Notes under the pieces: generated by a model
Told to the model about the DNA's origin: nothing
The model's database searches: none
The model's input: only the letters and a program-made list of their open reading frames with translations
Program-made: the position numbers and the translations under genes
In this document: positions 27,204 through 36,556 of the stretch, one piece after another
How the letters are laid out: each line of letters starts with the position of its first letter
Position numbering within the stretch: position 1 is the first letter of the stretch
Origin: Paenibacillus cookii
Lineage (GTDB): Bacteria > Bacillota > Bacilli > Paenibacillales > Paenibacillaceae
Assembly (NCBI RefSeq): GCF_018333375.1
Contig: NZ_BORW01000001.1
Span: 434,001 to 498,000, forward strand
DNA length: 64,000 nt
Reading direction: 5' to 3'

Positions 27204-27863
27204 CTAAAGCTCTATGTAGGGCTTTATTTTTTCAAGCATCTTCGGGCCGATCCCTTTTACCTTGTCCAAATCCGCGACCCTCTTGAACGGCCCGCGTTCG
27301 TTCCTGTAATCGATGATCGCCTGCGCCTTTTTGGCGCCGATGCCCGGAATGGTCATCAGTTCGGCAGCCTGGGCGGTGTTAATATTCACCTTGGGACCCG
27401 ATGGGCCTTCCGGAGATTTCGTTTCCAGGTCTCCGGCAGCCTTGTCGGGCGCGGCATGTACAGGCGAACTCCCGGATCCGGGCGGCGCAGCTTCTCCGGC
27501 AGGGCTGCCCGTGCCCGTTTTGGTGGCGACGTTGCTGTCCGCTTGCGGTTCCGGTGCCGAAGCTGTTTCCTGGCCGGTCTGAAGCTCCGTTTGCACGGAC
27601 TGCTTGGGCTGCCGGGTTTGGGCCGCACTTGCGGCGTTTTCCGCGCCGATGTTTTCCTTCCCGGTTTTTGCGGCCCCGGAAGGGTCTTGCCCGCCGCCGC
27701 TCTTCGATTCCGGCATTCGCTCCCCATCCAAAGCGCTTGCGAGATTGTTGTTTAACGGCTCCCAGCCCTCGATGCCCTTTTCGGTTTTGAGGCCTGAAAG
27801 CAAGATGGCGGCGCTTCCCAATATCGCGCAGCACGCGCTGATCGCCAGCGTCCATTTTTTCAT
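27204..27863 (-). CDS. comEA: Competence DNA receptor ComEA
   Basis: ComEA (219 residues) binds double-stranded DNA outside the cell membrane and hands it to ComEC. It has one N-terminal membrane anchor (about 4-22), a long low-complexity linker rich in Ala, Gln, Pro, Ser and Thr (about 35-155), and a C-terminal pair of helix-hairpin-helix motifs (KVNINTAQAAELMTIPGIGAKKAQAIIDYR and LDKVKGIGPKMLEKIKPYI). Unlike Bacillus subtilis ComEA, I see no SLBB domain between the anchor and the HhH part. It is transcribed divergently from comER and is the first gene of comEA-comEB-comEC. Confidence 0.92.
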   Translation of the reverse strand: MKKWTLAISACCAILGSAAILLSGLKTEKGIEGWEPLNNNLASALDGERMPESKSGGGQDPSGAAKTGKENIGAENAASAAQTRQPKQSVQTELQTGQETASAPEPQADSNVATKTGTGSPAGEAAPPGSGSSPVHAAPDKAAGDLETKSPEGPSGPKVNINTAQAAELMTIPGIGAKKAQAIIDYRNERGPFKRVADLDKVKGIGPKMLEKIKPYIEL

Positions 27864-28066
27864 ACGATCACCTCATTTTTTTTAATAAACTGCGGCCGAC
27901 CCCGTTTCGATCCTGCCGCTAGACTAGGGATGATCCTGCGCTGCCAATAAAGGCGTCCGGCAAAAGCCTCTTCCTGCCGAAAACCGTCATGACGTACAGG
28001 CCCACCTGCATACATTAAGAAGAAGGACTGCGCCGTTACCGTAAAGCACGAAAGGAGGGAAAGCAT

Positions 28067-28897
28067 ATGAAGGTGGGATTCATCGGAACCGGCAGTATGG
28101 GAAGCGTGTTGATCGACGCCTTCATGACTTCCGGTGCGCTTATGCCAAATCAAGTTTTCGCCAGCAACCGTACGGCAGAAAAAGTCGCTTTGCTCGCTCA
28201 GCGCCACCCCGGTCTAAACGTATGCAGCAGCAACGCGGAAACCGTAAAAAACAGCGATATCGTATTCATATGCGTAAAACCGCTTCAGTATAAAGCGTTA
28301 GTGGAAGAGATCAAAGACGAAGTCAAGCAGGACCAGATGCTGGTGTCCATTACGAGCCCGGTGCAAATTCGTCATCTGGAACAAGCTCTTGCCTGCAAAA
28401 TCGCCAAAGTAATCCCGAGCATCACGCATTTGACCTTAAGCGGGGCTTCCTTATGCATGTACGGCACCCGCATCGCTCCGGAAGACAGGCTCGTGCTTGA
28501 ACAGCTGCTCGGCGCGATCAGCAAACCGCTTGAAATCCCGGAGTCGCATGTCCGTATTTCCTCGGATTTCTCCAGCTGCGGCCCTGCATTTATCAGCTTT
28601 TTCCTCGACCAATGGGTCGAAGCCGCCGTAGAAGTGACCGGGATCGGGCGCGAACAAGCCACCTCCCTGGCCGGGGAAATGCTGCTTGGAACGGGCAAGC
28701 TGCTCACGGAAGGCGGCTTCCATCCTCTGGACCTTCAGGAAAGGGTCGCCGTGCCCGGCGGCATCACCGCCGAAGCGCTTGCGCTGCTCAGGCAAAGCTT
28801 GAACGGCGTGTTTCATCAATTGATCGCCACCACCCATGCCAAATACGAAGAGGATTTGAAAAAATGCGACGGACTCATAAGCGATACCAAAACATAG
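28067..28897 (+). CDS. comER: ComER, pyrroline-5-carboxylate reductase-like protein
   Basis: A 276-residue protein of the ProC/P5C reductase fold. The N-terminal dinucleotide-binding motif is GFIGTGSMGSVL, and KPLQYKALVEEI and VVPSIT-type strands follow. The C-terminal dimerisation domain begins SSCGPAFISFFLDQWVEAAVEVTGIG and contains RVAVPGGITAEALALLRQ. In Bacillus subtilis ComER has this same position opposite comEA. Whether it makes proline is uncertain, since ComER proteins are divergent ProC relatives. RBS AAGGAGGG precedes the start. Confidence 0.92.
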   Translation: MKVGFIGTGSMGSVLIDAFMTSGALMPNQVFASNRTAEKVALLAQRHPGLNVCSSNAETVKNSDIVFICVKPLQYKALVEEIKDEVKQDQMLVSITSPVQIRHLEQALACKIAKVIPSITHLTLSGASLCMYGTRIAPEDRLVLEQLLGAISKPLEIPESHVRISSDFSSCGPAFISFFLDQWVEAAVEVTGIGREQATSLAGEMLLGTGKLLTEGGFHPLDLQERVAVPGGITAEALALLRQSLNGVFHQLIATTHAKYEEDLKKCDGLISDTKT

Positions 28898-28975
28898 CCG
28901 CGCATGCTCCTCCCGATACCACGATTCGCGAGCCGTGATCAGGCTCGGCCTTGTCCAAAAGGGCTTGGGAAACAA

Positions 28976-29003
28976 AAATCCCCGTACGATTGTACGGGGA
29001 TTT
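28976..29003 (+). terminator. Terminator of comER
   Basis: AAATCCCCGTAC pairs perfectly with GTACGGGGATTT across a four-base loop, in the gap between convergent comER and leuS. Symmetric enough to act on either strand. Confidence 0.8.
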
Positions 29004-29092
29004 AATGCTTTTAAACCCTGTTTCGGATGCCGCAGCGTTTATGCCAAGCTTCGGACAAGCTCGGGATTTCGCGGTATCCTCAAGATATGCAT

Positions 29093-31531
29093 TTAGTTCG
29101 CTACGATATTGACGAGCTTGCCCGGAACCGCGATCACCTTGCGCACGGTCTTCCCGGCGATGGCTGCCTGCACGTTCTCCTGGGACAGGCTGAACTCCTG
29201 CATAGCCTCCTGGCTCATGTCTTTGGCGATTTTGGCGCGTTGTACGATTTTGCCGTTCACCTGGATCACGATTTCCACTTCGGCATCCACGGTCCAAGCT
29301 TCGTCGAAAACAGGCCATGGTTCGTACGTGATCGATTCCTCGTGCCCGAGGCGCTCCCACAGCTCTTCGGCGATATGCGGCGCAAACGGAGACAGCAGCT
29401 GCGTGAAGTCCTCGATCGCTTTGCGCGGAAGCGAGTCGGCTTTGTACGCGTCGTTAATGAAAATCATCAGCTGGCTGATGGCCGTGTTAAAACGCATATG
29501 CTCCATGTCTTCGGTCACTTTTTTGATCGTTTTATGCCATACGCGTTTGAAGTCGTCGCTGCCTTCGCCGTCCGTCAGTTTCGGATTCAGGCTGCCGTCG
29601 TCGTTGACGACGAGGCGCCATACGCGCGACAGGAAGCGATGGGCGCCTTCCACGCCGTTTTCGTTCCAAGGTTTCGTCGCCTCCAGCGGCCCCATGAACA
29701 TCTCATAGATGCGGAGCGTATCCGCGCCGTAGGTTTCGACGATTTCGTCCGGGTTGATGACGTTGCCGCGGGATTTGCTCATTTTTTCGTTGTTCGTGCC
29801 CAGGATCATGCCTTGGTTGACCAGCTTTTGGAACGGCTCCTTCGTGCTGACCACGCCCAGGTCGTAAAGCACTTTATGCCAGAAACGGGCGTACAGCAGG
29901 TGAAGCACCGCGTGCTCGACGCCGCCGATGTAGAGGTCGACCGGCATCCACTCGCGCTCTTTTTCCTTCGAAACGAGCGCTTCCTTGTTGTGCGGATCGA
30001 TAAACCGCAGGTAATACCAGCAGCTTCCGGCCCATTGCGGCATCGTGTTGGTTTCGCGGCGCGCTTTCATGCCGGTTTCCGGATCCACCGTCTCCACCCA
30101 TTCGGTCACGTTCGCAAGCGGGGATTCCCCGGTTCCCGACGGCTTGATCTGGTCGATGTCCGGCAGCATCAGCGGAAGCTGGTCTTCCGGCACGGTTTTC
30201 ATCGTTCCGTCTTCGAGGTGCAGGATCGGAATCGGTTCGCCCCAATAACGCTGGCGGCTGAACAGCCAGTCGCGCAGGCGGTAGGTCGTTTTGCCTTGGC
30301 CTTTGCCGTTTTCTTCGAGCCATGCGATCATTTTGGCGATCGCTTCTTCGGTGCCCAGCCCGTCCAGGAATCCGGAATTGACGTGTTCGCCGTCACCGGT
30401 GTAAGCCTCTTCCTGCACGTTGCCGCCTTTGACGACCTCAATGATGTCCAGGCCGAATTGCTTCGCGAATTCCCAGTCGCGCGTGTCGTGGCCCGGCACC
30501 GCCATGATGGCGCCCGTTCCATAACCCGCGAGGACGTAATCGGCGATCCAAATCGGCAGTTTCGCGCCGTTGACCGGATTGACGGCATAGGCGCCCGTGA
30601 ATACGCCGGTTTTGTCCTTCGCCAGATCCGTGCGCTCCAGATCGCTTTTGCGGGCCGCAAGGTCCTGGTACGCTTTGACCGCTTCCTGCTGCTCCGGCGT
30701 CGTGATTTCGGCCACGAGCTCATGCTCGGGAGCCAGCACGCAGTAGCTGGCGCCGAACAGCGTGTCCGGACGCGTCGTAAATACCGTCAATTGGCCGCTA
30801 TGGCCTTCGATGGCGAAATTCACTTCGGCCCCTTTGGATTTGCCGATCCAGTTGCGCTGCATGTCCTTGATGCTTTCGGACCAGTCGAGCTCCTCCAAAT
30901 CTTCAAGCAGGCGCTCGGCGTATTCGGTGATTTTCAGCACCCATTGCCGCATCGGCTTGCGGATGACCGGATGGCCGCCGCGTTCGCTTTTGCCGTCGAT
31001 GACTTCTTCGTTCGCCAGCACCGTGCCCAAAGCCGGGCACCAGTTCACGGGAAGTTCCGCTACGTAAGCGAGGCCTTTTTTGTACAGCTGGATGAAAATC
31101 CACTGCGTCCATTTGTAATATTCCGGATCCGTCGTGCTGATCTCGCGGTCCCAGTCGTAGGAGAACCCGAGGGATTTGATCTGGCGGCGGAAATTGTTGA
31201 TGTTTTTGACCGTGATGTCGCGCGGATGTTCGCCCGTATCGAGCGCGTGCTGCTCGGCCGGCAGGCCGAACGCGTCCCATCCCATCGGATGAAGCACATT
31301 GTAGCCGCGCATTCTTTTATAGCGGGATACGATGTCGGTCGCCGTATATCCTTCCGGATGGCCTACGTGAAGGCCGGCGCCGGACGGGTACGGAAACATG
31401 TCCAGCGCATAGAACTTCGGTTTGCCGGGATCTTCGCCCGTTTTGAACGTATGGTGCTCATCCCAATACTTTTGCCACTTCGGCTCGATCGACTGGGGAT
31501 GATACCCCTGAGCCTGCTGATTGTCACTCAT
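29093..31531 (-). CDS. leuS: Leucyl-tRNA synthetase
   Basis: An 812-residue class I synthetase that charges tRNA-Leu. The HIGH motif appears as [17 protein letters not shown] (about residue 45-55) and the KMSKS motif is exact ([14 protein letters not shown], near 580). The CP1 editing domain ([19 protein letters not shown]) and the bacterial LeuRS C-terminal domain are present. Length fits. It is preceded by a complete T-box leader, so it is controlled by uncharged tRNA-Leu. It is transcribed toward comER. Confidence 0.98.
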   Translation of the reverse strand: MSDNQQAQGYHPQSIEPKWQKYWDEHHTFKTGEDPGKPKFYALDMFPYPSGAGLHVGHPEGYTATDIVSRYKRMRGYNVLHPMGWDAFGLPAEQHALDTGEHPRDITVKNINNFRRQIKSLGFSYDWDREISTTDPEYYKWTQWIFIQLYKKGLAYVAELPVNWCPALGTVLANEEVIDGKSERGGHPVIRKPMRQWVLKITEYAERLLEDLEELDWSESIKDMQRNWIGKSKGAEVNFAIEGHSGQLTVFTTRPDTLFGASYCVLAPEHELVAEITTPEQQEAVKAYQDLAARKSDLERTDLAKDKTGVFTGAYAVNPVNGAKLPIWIADYVLAGYGTGAIMAVPGHDTRDWEFAKQFGLDIIEVVKGGNVQEEAYTGDGEHVNSGFLDGLGTEEAIAKMIAWLEENGKGQGKTTYRLRDWLFSRQRYWGEPIPILHLEDGTMKTVPEDQLPLMLPDIDQIKPSGTGESPLANVTEWVETVDPETGMKARRETNTMPQWAGSCWYYLRFIDPHNKEALVSKEKEREWMPVDLYIGGVEHAVLHLLYARFWHKVLYDLGVVSTKEPFQKLVNQGMILGTNNEKMSKSRGNVINPDEIVETYGADTLRIYEMFMGPLEATKPWNENGVEGAHRFLSRVWRLVVNDDGSLNPKLTDGEGSDDFKRVWHKTIKKVTEDMEHMRFNTAISQLMIFINDAYKADSLPRKAIEDFTQLLSPFAPHIAEELWERLGHEESITYEPWPVFDEAWTVDAEVEIVIQVNGKIVQRAKIAKDMSQEAMQEFSLSQENVQAAIAGKTVRKVIAVPGKLVNIVAN

Positions 31532-31599
31532 TTACTAATGCCCCCTCATACAGTCAGGCGGACGCCTTGCGCGGCCGCATCATTCGCGTGAATCTCATT

Positions 31600-31902
31600 A
31601 AAAAAACCTCTGCAATCCATAGCGTATTAGCGCTAGGGACGAGAGGTTTGATTCCCGTGGTACCACCCTAGTTAGCGGAAAACATGCTTTGCTTCCGCTC
31701 CCTTTGCACCCTTAACGGAGGTGAGGCGATGGTTTTTCACGAAAGGAGGGTTCATCCGTCCCCCGTTCAAACCATGACTCCGAGGCGAGTTCATTCCGCT
31801 TCGTCAACCGGCTTGCACCGACCGCCGGCTCTCTGGGTGACACCGCCGAAACTACTACCCCTCATCATTGCCATCATGTCATGAAATTGTTGTCAAACAT
31901 TA
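31600..31902 (-). promoter_or_regulatory. T-box leader (tRNA-Leu sensing) of leuS
   Basis: On the minus strand the leader begins at about 31902. It shows stem I with the AGAGAGCC and GGTG patterns, a specifier region with GAACTC (31787-31792; CTC = Leu codon), and the conserved T-box bases AGGGTGGTACCACGGG at 31654-31669. A terminator stem follows (AAACCTCT with AGAGGTTT, 31604-31649) with a T run to 31600. The CTC codon fits the leuS gene downstream. In other T-box systems binding of uncharged tRNA favours the antiterminator. Confidence 0.92.
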
Positions 31903-31908
31903 AGTCAT

Positions 31909-31937
31909 ATTATATATAAAACCCGAATTCTAGTCAA
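31909..31937 (-). promoter_or_regulatory. Promoter of the leuS T-box leader
   Basis: Minus-strand TTGACT (31932-31937) and perfect TATAAT (31909-31914) with a 17-base spacer, just upstream of the T-box stem I. Confidence 0.85.
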
Positions 31938-32003
31938 TCCGCTCGCTTTTTCGAGCTTCCTTCCCTTAAAATCAAACGCCGTGCGTCATGAGGAACGTTA
32001 AAA

Positions 32004-32048
32004 ACAAAAAGGACGACCCGCCGGAAATTCATTTCCGACGGCCGTCCT
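32004..32048 (-). terminator. Terminator of the yqe operon (after the methyltransferase)
   Basis: Minus-strand AGGACG pairs with CGTCCT and encloses a further GG(A)AAT/ATTTCC helix, followed by TTTTTGTTTTT. It ends the transcript running from yqeG. Confidence 0.8.
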
Positions 32049-32070
32049 GCGCTATCCTTTCGAAGCCAAT

Positions 32071-32841
32071 CTATTTGACCGCGACGTAAAACAGCCTTTG
32101 GGCATCGTCTCCGGGCTCCACCCACTTAAAATCCGCATAACATTTGACGTCCCGGAAACCCGCCTTCACCAGCTCCGTTTTCATCCATTCCGGATCGTAA
32201 GCGCGCTGCACATGCGTTTCTTCGAACCGGCGATACAAATCGCTCTGGTCCTCCTTGGCGAAAATGCTTAGATGGTGCTCGATCTCGCAGCGGGAAGCGT
32301 CCAGCTCGCATGTCCAGATGTACGATACCGACCGGTCGTCCCACACGAAAGGCTGCTCCTCGGCATAGCGGATGATCGTGTTCGGATGATGCACGTCGAA
32401 CAGGAAGATGCCTCCCGGCTTCAACCCCTGATACGTATGGGCAAATGCCGAAACGACGTCCCGCTCCTCCAGCAAATAGCTGAAGCAGTCGCAAAAAGAA
32501 ATCACCGCGTCCACCGGCTCCGGGACTTCCCATTCCCGCATGTCCTGCTGGACCCAACGGATGGAGCCTTCGCGGTAAAGCCTGCTGCCTTGGGACGTGC
32601 CTTCCATTTTCCTTCTGGCCACGGACAGCATGTCCGCCGACAAGTCGATCCCGATGACCTCGAAGCCCGAATTGACGAGCGGTATCGTGATGCTGCCCGT
32701 GCCGCATCCCAGCTCCACGACGCTTTTGGGCATGCTTCCATGCTTCTCCCAAGCCTCCCGGGCAAATCGGAGCCAATCGGGGTAAGGCATGTCCTCCATC
32801 AACTGATCATAGACATATGCAAATTTCCGGTAAGAAGACAT
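32071..32841 (-). CDS. Class I SAM-dependent methyltransferase, YqeM-like
   Basis: A 256-residue methyltransferase. The SAM-binding motif is SVVELGCGTGSITIPLV (about 40-56), followed by GIDLSADMLSVARRKM. The C-terminal part has a DPEWMKTELVKAGFRDVKCY segment. The N-terminus YRKFAYVYDQLMEDMPYPDWLRF is typical of the YqeM family, which in Bacillus subtilis sits between rsfS (yqeL) and comER. The substrate is unknown. I chose the ATG at 32841 (MSSYRK); a GTG at 32865 is possible but has a weaker start context. Confidence 0.85.
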   Translation of the reverse strand: MSSYRKFAYVYDQLMEDMPYPDWLRFAREAWEKHGSMPKSVVELGCGTGSITIPLVNSGFEVIGIDLSADMLSVARRKMEGTSQGSRLYREGSIRWVQQDMREWEVPEPVDAVISFCDCFSYLLEERDVVSAFAHTYQGLKPGGIFLFDVHHPNTIIRYAEEQPFVWDDRSVSYIWTCELDASRCEIEHHLSIFAKEDQSDLYRRFEETHVQRAYDPEWMKTELVKAGFRDVKCYADFKWVEPGDDAQRLFYVAVK

Positions 32842-32889
32842 GATGCCACCGCACTTTCTTTTCACTTTCGCGCCGGAAACAGGGGAAGG

Positions 32890-33789
32890 CTATTCGCCTT
32901 GCCGATCCTGATCCGGCTTCGCCAAATACGTCCAACTTTCCTTTTGCGTGACCAGCCCTTCTTTCATCAGCTTGCCGAGGGCCCGCTTAAAGGCCGACTT
33001 GCTGATCCCGAAGCGCTGTTTGATAATGTCGGGAGGCGTTGCGTCGGAATAGGGCATCCCTCCCGAAGGGCGTTCCTTCAGAAAAGACAAAATCCGCTCC
33101 GAATCGACGTCGCGGCCGATCTCCTTGCGCTGGGCCATGGAGAGGTTGACGCGGCCGTCCTCGCGGATATGGCTTACGCGAACGTCCACTTCCTCGCCCA
33201 GTCGAAGCAGCCTGACCCGCTCCGAGGAATGGATCATGCCGATGACGCCGAGACCGAGCACGCCGCCGTCGACGATCACGAAGGTGCCCATCTGCAGCGG
33301 CCGGTATACGGTGGCTTTGAACCATTGGTTCAGCCAGGAGCCCGGCGCCCTGAAGGCGTGCTGCGACAGTTCCTGCTCTCCCGCCAGTTTGGCGCGGAGG
33401 CGCCCCTGCTTGTCATGCTCCATGATGACGAATACCGAGTCGCCGACCTGCGGGCGAAGCTCCTTCATTTCGGGCAGCTCGCGAACCGGCAGCAGAAGCT
33501 GGCGGCCAAGCCCCATTTCGAGAAAACAGCCGAGCCGGGGGTGGACGTCGGCCACGACCAGCTTCGCCATTTCCCCAAGGGTCAAATACGGCTTTTTCAT
33601 CGTCGCGGCCAGACGGTCTTCGGTATCGTAAAAAATGAACACCTCGACCCGGTCGCCCGGCTTGATCTCTCGCGTCAGCTCCGAATAGTGCAGCAGCACG
33701 TCCTGTCCGTCCGCATCCAAAAAGTACCCGTACGGCGAAACCTCGCGCATTACCTCATAGGTTTGGATCGTTCCTGCAATCGGGCTCAT
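32890..33789 (-). CDS. S1-domain RNA-binding protein, CvfB/YitL family
   Basis: A 299-residue protein with tandem S1-like OB folds (about residues 1-60, 65-130 and 140-215) and a C-terminal winged-helix domain (about 225-280, RILSFLKERPSGGMPYSDATPPDIIKQRFGISKSAFKRALGKLMKEGLV). This layout matches CvfB, a conserved Firmicute protein linked to virulence gene control and RNA binding. I chose the ATG at 33789, which overlaps the rsfS stop in an ATGA arrangement, implying translational coupling. It is not in the classical Bacillus subtilis yqe operon, so its place here is a local feature. Confidence 0.88.
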   Translation of the reverse strand: MSPIAGTIQTYEVMREVSPYGYFLDADGQDVLLHYSELTREIKPGDRVEVFIFYDTEDRLAATMKKPYLTLGEMAKLVVADVHPRLGCFLEMGLGRQLLLPVRELPEMKELRPQVGDSVFVIMEHDKQGRLRAKLAGEQELSQHAFRAPGSWLNQWFKATVYRPLQMGTFVIVDGGVLGLGVIGMIHSSERVRLLRLGEEVDVRVSHIREDGRVNLSMAQRKEIGRDVDSERILSFLKERPSGGMPYSDATPPDIIKQRFGISKSAFKRALGKLMKEGLVTQKESWTYLAKPDQDRQGE

Positions 33790-34133
33790 ACCGTTTCCAC
33801 GACCTTGGCGTCCGACCACAGGCGTTCGATGTTATAGTAGTCGCGCTCGTCCCGGTGGAAGACATGAACGATCACGTCCCCAAGGTCGATCAGCACCCAA
33901 CGCGCGGAATTCATCCCTTCGATCCCCCGGATTTCCGAGCCGGCTTCCTGAACGCGTTTGCGGATTTCCGTGGTGATCGACTGGACCTGCGTATCCGAGT
34001 TCCCGTGGCAAATGACGAAATAGTCCGCGATCAGCGATACGCCTTTCAAATCGAGCGCCACGATATTCATTGCTTTTTTATCTTCAGCAGCTTGGACTGC
34101 CAGGTTTAACAATTGTTCCGATGTAAGGGTCAT
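33786..34133 (-). CDS. rsfS: Ribosomal silencing factor RsfS
   Basis: RsfS (115 residues) binds ribosomal protein uL14 and blocks subunit joining under nutrient limitation. The family motifs LDLKGVSLIADYFVICHGNSDTQVQSI and EGMNSARWVLIDLGDVIVHVFHRDERDYYNIERLW are intact. Length is typical. It overlaps yqeK by four bases upstream and the S1-protein gene by three bases (ATGA) downstream. Confidence 0.97.
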   Translation of the reverse strand: MTLTSEQLLNLAVQAAEDKKAMNIVALDLKGVSLIADYFVICHGNSDTQVQSITTEIRKRVQEAGSEIRGIEGMNSARWVLIDLGDVIVHVFHRDERDYYNIERLWSDAKVVETV

Positions 34134-34708
34134 GAATTCGCCTCCAACTGTTTAATAAGATCATTGCGGGCAAAAACCGTCAGCGGATAGATGATTTGCC
34201 GCCGCGACACGAGCAGGCTGATCGTGGAATCGAACCCGGCGACCAATCCCTCTTCAAGGCTATGTTGGGCCAGTTGCCGGATATTATTCACGCCGGGAAA
34301 ATCCCTTCCGGGCTCGATATAGTCGGCAAGGCAAACCACCTTGTCCATCAGCGTCATGCCGATTCGCCCCGATGTATGATATTTGATGGCGTCCAGGATT
34401 TCCGGATCGTCCACGCCGTAATCGCGCTTGGCGACAAACGCCCCGACCTCGGCGTGCCATAACGATTTGTCGTAAAACAACAGATCCTTGGACAAATCGT
34501 TTTCCCGGATCACGGCCTCCATCTGCTTGACGGGCCAATATTTGGCGACGTCATGCAATATCGCGGCGCGTTCGGCTTTGACCGGATCGGCCCCGTATTG
34601 CTCCGCAAGCTTCACGGCCGTTTCCATGACGCCTTGGGTATGTTTCCAGCGCATGGCGGGCATTTGCTCCGAAACCGATTTAATCAGTTCTTCGCGGCTG
34701 AATTCCAT
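34130..34708 (-). CDS. yqeK: HD-domain hydrolase YqeK
   Basis: A 192-residue HD-superfamily protein. Metal-binding residues appear in order: RWKHTQGVMETAVKLA (His about 23), ERAAILHDVAKYWP (HD motif), AEVGAFVAKRDYGV (His in SLWHAEVGA) and CLADYIEPGRDFPGV (Asp). YqeK proteins are thought to cleave diadenosine tetraphosphate symmetrically. The gene overlaps nadD by 29 bases and rsfS by four, so the three are translationally linked. Confidence 0.93.
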   Translation of the reverse strand: MEFSREELIKSVSEQMPAMRWKHTQGVMETAVKLAEQYGADPVKAERAAILHDVAKYWPVKQMEAVIRENDLSKDLLFYDKSLWHAEVGAFVAKRDYGVDDPEILDAIKYHTSGRIGMTLMDKVVCLADYIEPGRDFPGVNNIRQLAQHSLEEGLVAGFDSTISLLVSRRQIIYPLTVFARNDLIKQLEANS

Positions 34709-35282
34709 ACAATCCTCTCCTCCTGATATAGTCGTAGACGCTGTCCGTTACCATATAGCGGATCGAATGTCCCGTAGCCAGCTTTTCCCGGATTTCGGTC
34801 GACGAAATATCGACCTGGGGCATGTCTGCCAGATGCACTTTGCCCTGCAAATAACCGGGCAGCGCATCCAGGTCCAGCGTCGACCCCGGCCGGCCCACGC
34901 CGATGAAGGTCATCAGGTTCACCAGCTCCTCGATGCCCTCCCATTTCGGCAAATAGTTGACCATGTCGGCGCCGATAATGAAATGAAATTCTATGCCTTC
35001 AAAAGAGCTGCGGATTTCCTTCACCGTGTCGATGGTGTAGGAAACGCCGCCCCTCCTGATTTCGATGTCCAACGTGCGGAAACAGGGGTGGTCCGAGATC
35101 GCTTCGGCCACCATGCCGAGCCGGTCCTCTCCCGATGCTCCGGCCTGTTCCTTGTGGGGCGGGATGTGGCTTGGCATGAACCAGACCTGGTCAAGCCCGA
35201 ACGAATCCCTTGCCGCTTCGGCGGCCAGCAAATGGCCGATATGAATCGGATCAAAGGTGCCGCCCATGATGCCTACCTTCAT
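34680..35282 (-). CDS. nadD: Nicotinate-nucleotide adenylyltransferase
   Basis: NadD (200 residues) transfers AMP from ATP to nicotinate mononucleotide in NAD synthesis. The nucleotidyltransferase signature GGTFDPIHIGHLLAAE is at the N-terminus. FHFIIGADMVNYLPKW and the ISSTEIREKLATGHSIRYMV motif (the ISST/S-T-x-I-R sequence) are present. Length is normal. The start follows a GGAGG-type site after yhbY. Confidence 0.97.
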   Translation of the reverse strand: MKVGIMGGTFDPIHIGHLLAAEAARDSFGLDQVWFMPSHIPPHKEQAGASGEDRLGMVAEAISDHPCFRTLDIEIRRGGVSYTIDTVKEIRSSFEGIEFHFIIGADMVNYLPKWEGIEELVNLMTFIGVGRPGSTLDLDALPGYLQGKVHLADMPQVDISSTEIREKLATGHSIRYMVTDSVYDYIRRRGLYGIQPRRTD

Positions 35283-35300
35283 GGTGAAACCCTCCCGCTT

Positions 35301-35591
35301 TTATGGCAATTCGATCGTTTTGTGGTCTTTGGATTCTTTGTACAAAATAATCGTGCTTCCGATGACCTGCACCAGTTCGGACCCGGTGCTTTCCGCCAGT
35401 TCCGCGGCGATATCGTGTTTGTCTTCGATGCAGTTGTTCAGCACGCTGATTTTCATCAATTCCCGTTTCTCGATCGCTTCGTTGATATGGCGCACCAGCT
35501 GTTCGTTGGTTCCTCCCTTTCCGACTTGAAAGATCGGCTCCAAGTGGTGCGCAAGGGACCGGAGATAACGTTTTTGCTTACCCGTTAGCAT
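35301..35591 (-). CDS. yhbY: Ribosome-associated RNA-binding protein YhbY (YqeI)
   Basis: A 96-residue CRM-domain protein. The family core LTGKQKRYLRSLAHHLEPIFQVGKGGTNEQLVRHINEAIEKRELMKISVLNN is intact, with the GxxG RNA-binding loop (GKGG). YhbY-type proteins associate with the pre-50S ribosomal particle. It sits between aroE and nadD, the same position as yqeI in Bacillus subtilis. Confidence 0.95.
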   Translation of the reverse strand: MLTGKQKRYLRSLAHHLEPIFQVGKGGTNEQLVRHINEAIEKRELMKISVLNNCIEDKHDIAAELAESTGSELVQVIGSTIILYKESKDHKTIELP

Positions 35592-35647
35592 GTATGATCA
35601 TAACTCCTTAATATTCGACTGTACTTCTATTGTTCCCCGAAAAGGGT

Positions 35648-36514
35648 CTATTCCGACATACTCTTCAGCACCGCGTTTCGCATCGCGGCCACCGGAGCCG
35701 GCAGCCCGGTCCAGTATTCGAGCGCGTACGCGCCCTGATTGACGAACATGCCGAGCCCGCCGTGCACGATGCAGCCTTTTTGTTCGGCTTCCGCAAGCAG
35801 CCTCGTTTTCAGCGGGTTGTAGATGAGGTCGCTGACAACGATTCCGTCCGGTACGAGGTCCGCCTCCACCGGCGTGTCCGACACGTTCGGGTGCATCCCG
35901 ACCGAAGTCGTATTGATTAAAATATCGGCATCCCGCAAGTACGCAGGCAGCTGCTCCATGGATATCCCGCGGATATCCGCAAGGTCCTTCCACTCGGCGG
36001 CTACCGCTTCCGCCTTGTCGGCCGTCCGGTTGGCCACGCAGATCCGGTCCGGGCCTTCCAGCGACAAAGCGTAGATGATGCCCCGGGCCGCGCCGCCCGC
36101 GCCGATCACCATGATTTTTTTTCCTTTGAGATCGGGCGCGGCCTCTTCTTTCAGCGAGCGAACGTAGCCGATCCCGTCCGTGTTGTATCCGGTGAGGACG
36201 CCCTTGTCGTTCACGATCGTATTGACCGCGCCGATCCGGAGAGCCGTCTCGTCGAGATGGTCCAAGTGCGGGATCACCTCAAGCTTATGCGGGATCGTGA
36301 CGTTGATCCCCCTAAAGCCGAGGGCTTTGATCCCGGCGATCGCGTCACCCACCTGTCCGCTTTTGACGTGCATCGGAACGTAGGACCCGGGCACCCCGAG
36401 CGCCTCCAGCGCGGCCTGATGCATGGCCGGCGATTTGGAGTGGGAGATCGGGTCCCCGATCACGCCGAGCAGCAGCGAGCCGGTGCCTGCAAGCAAATCC
36501 GTTTCGATTACCAT
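35648..36514 (-). CDS. aroE: Shikimate dehydrogenase (NADP+)
   Basis: AroE (288 residues) reduces 3-dehydroshikimate to shikimate in aromatic amino acid synthesis. The shikimate-binding N-terminal motif GDPISHSKSPAMHQAAL (about residues 20-36), the NVTIPHK motif (with the catalytic Lys), and the dinucleotide-binding GAGGAARGI are present. GADILINTTSVGMHPN-type strand and the C-terminal GLGMFVNQGAYALEYWTG match the family. Located as in the Bacillus subtilis yqe operon (aroD/aroE). Confidence 0.97.
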   Translation of the reverse strand: MVIETDLLAGTGSLLLGVIGDPISHSKSPAMHQAALEALGVPGSYVPMHVKSGQVGDAIAGIKALGFRGINVTIPHKLEVIPHLDHLDETALRIGAVNTIVNDKGVLTGYNTDGIGYVRSLKEEAAPDLKGKKIMVIGAGGAARGIIYALSLEGPDRICVANRTADKAEAVAAEWKDLADIRGISMEQLPAYLRDADILINTTSVGMHPNVSDTPVEADLVPDGIVVSDLIYNPLKTRLLAEAEQKGCIVHGGLGMFVNQGAYALEYWTGLPAPVAAMRNAVLKSMSE

Positions 36515-36556
36515 GTCTTCATCCTGCCTCTCCGTAATCTTTCCGAAAGCTTACGC

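Noticed and set aside
29027-31591. An 854-codon plus-strand frame opposite leuS
   Set aside because: A mirror of a clearly real gene with all synthetase motifs; GC-rich coding sequence often leaves the opposite strand open.
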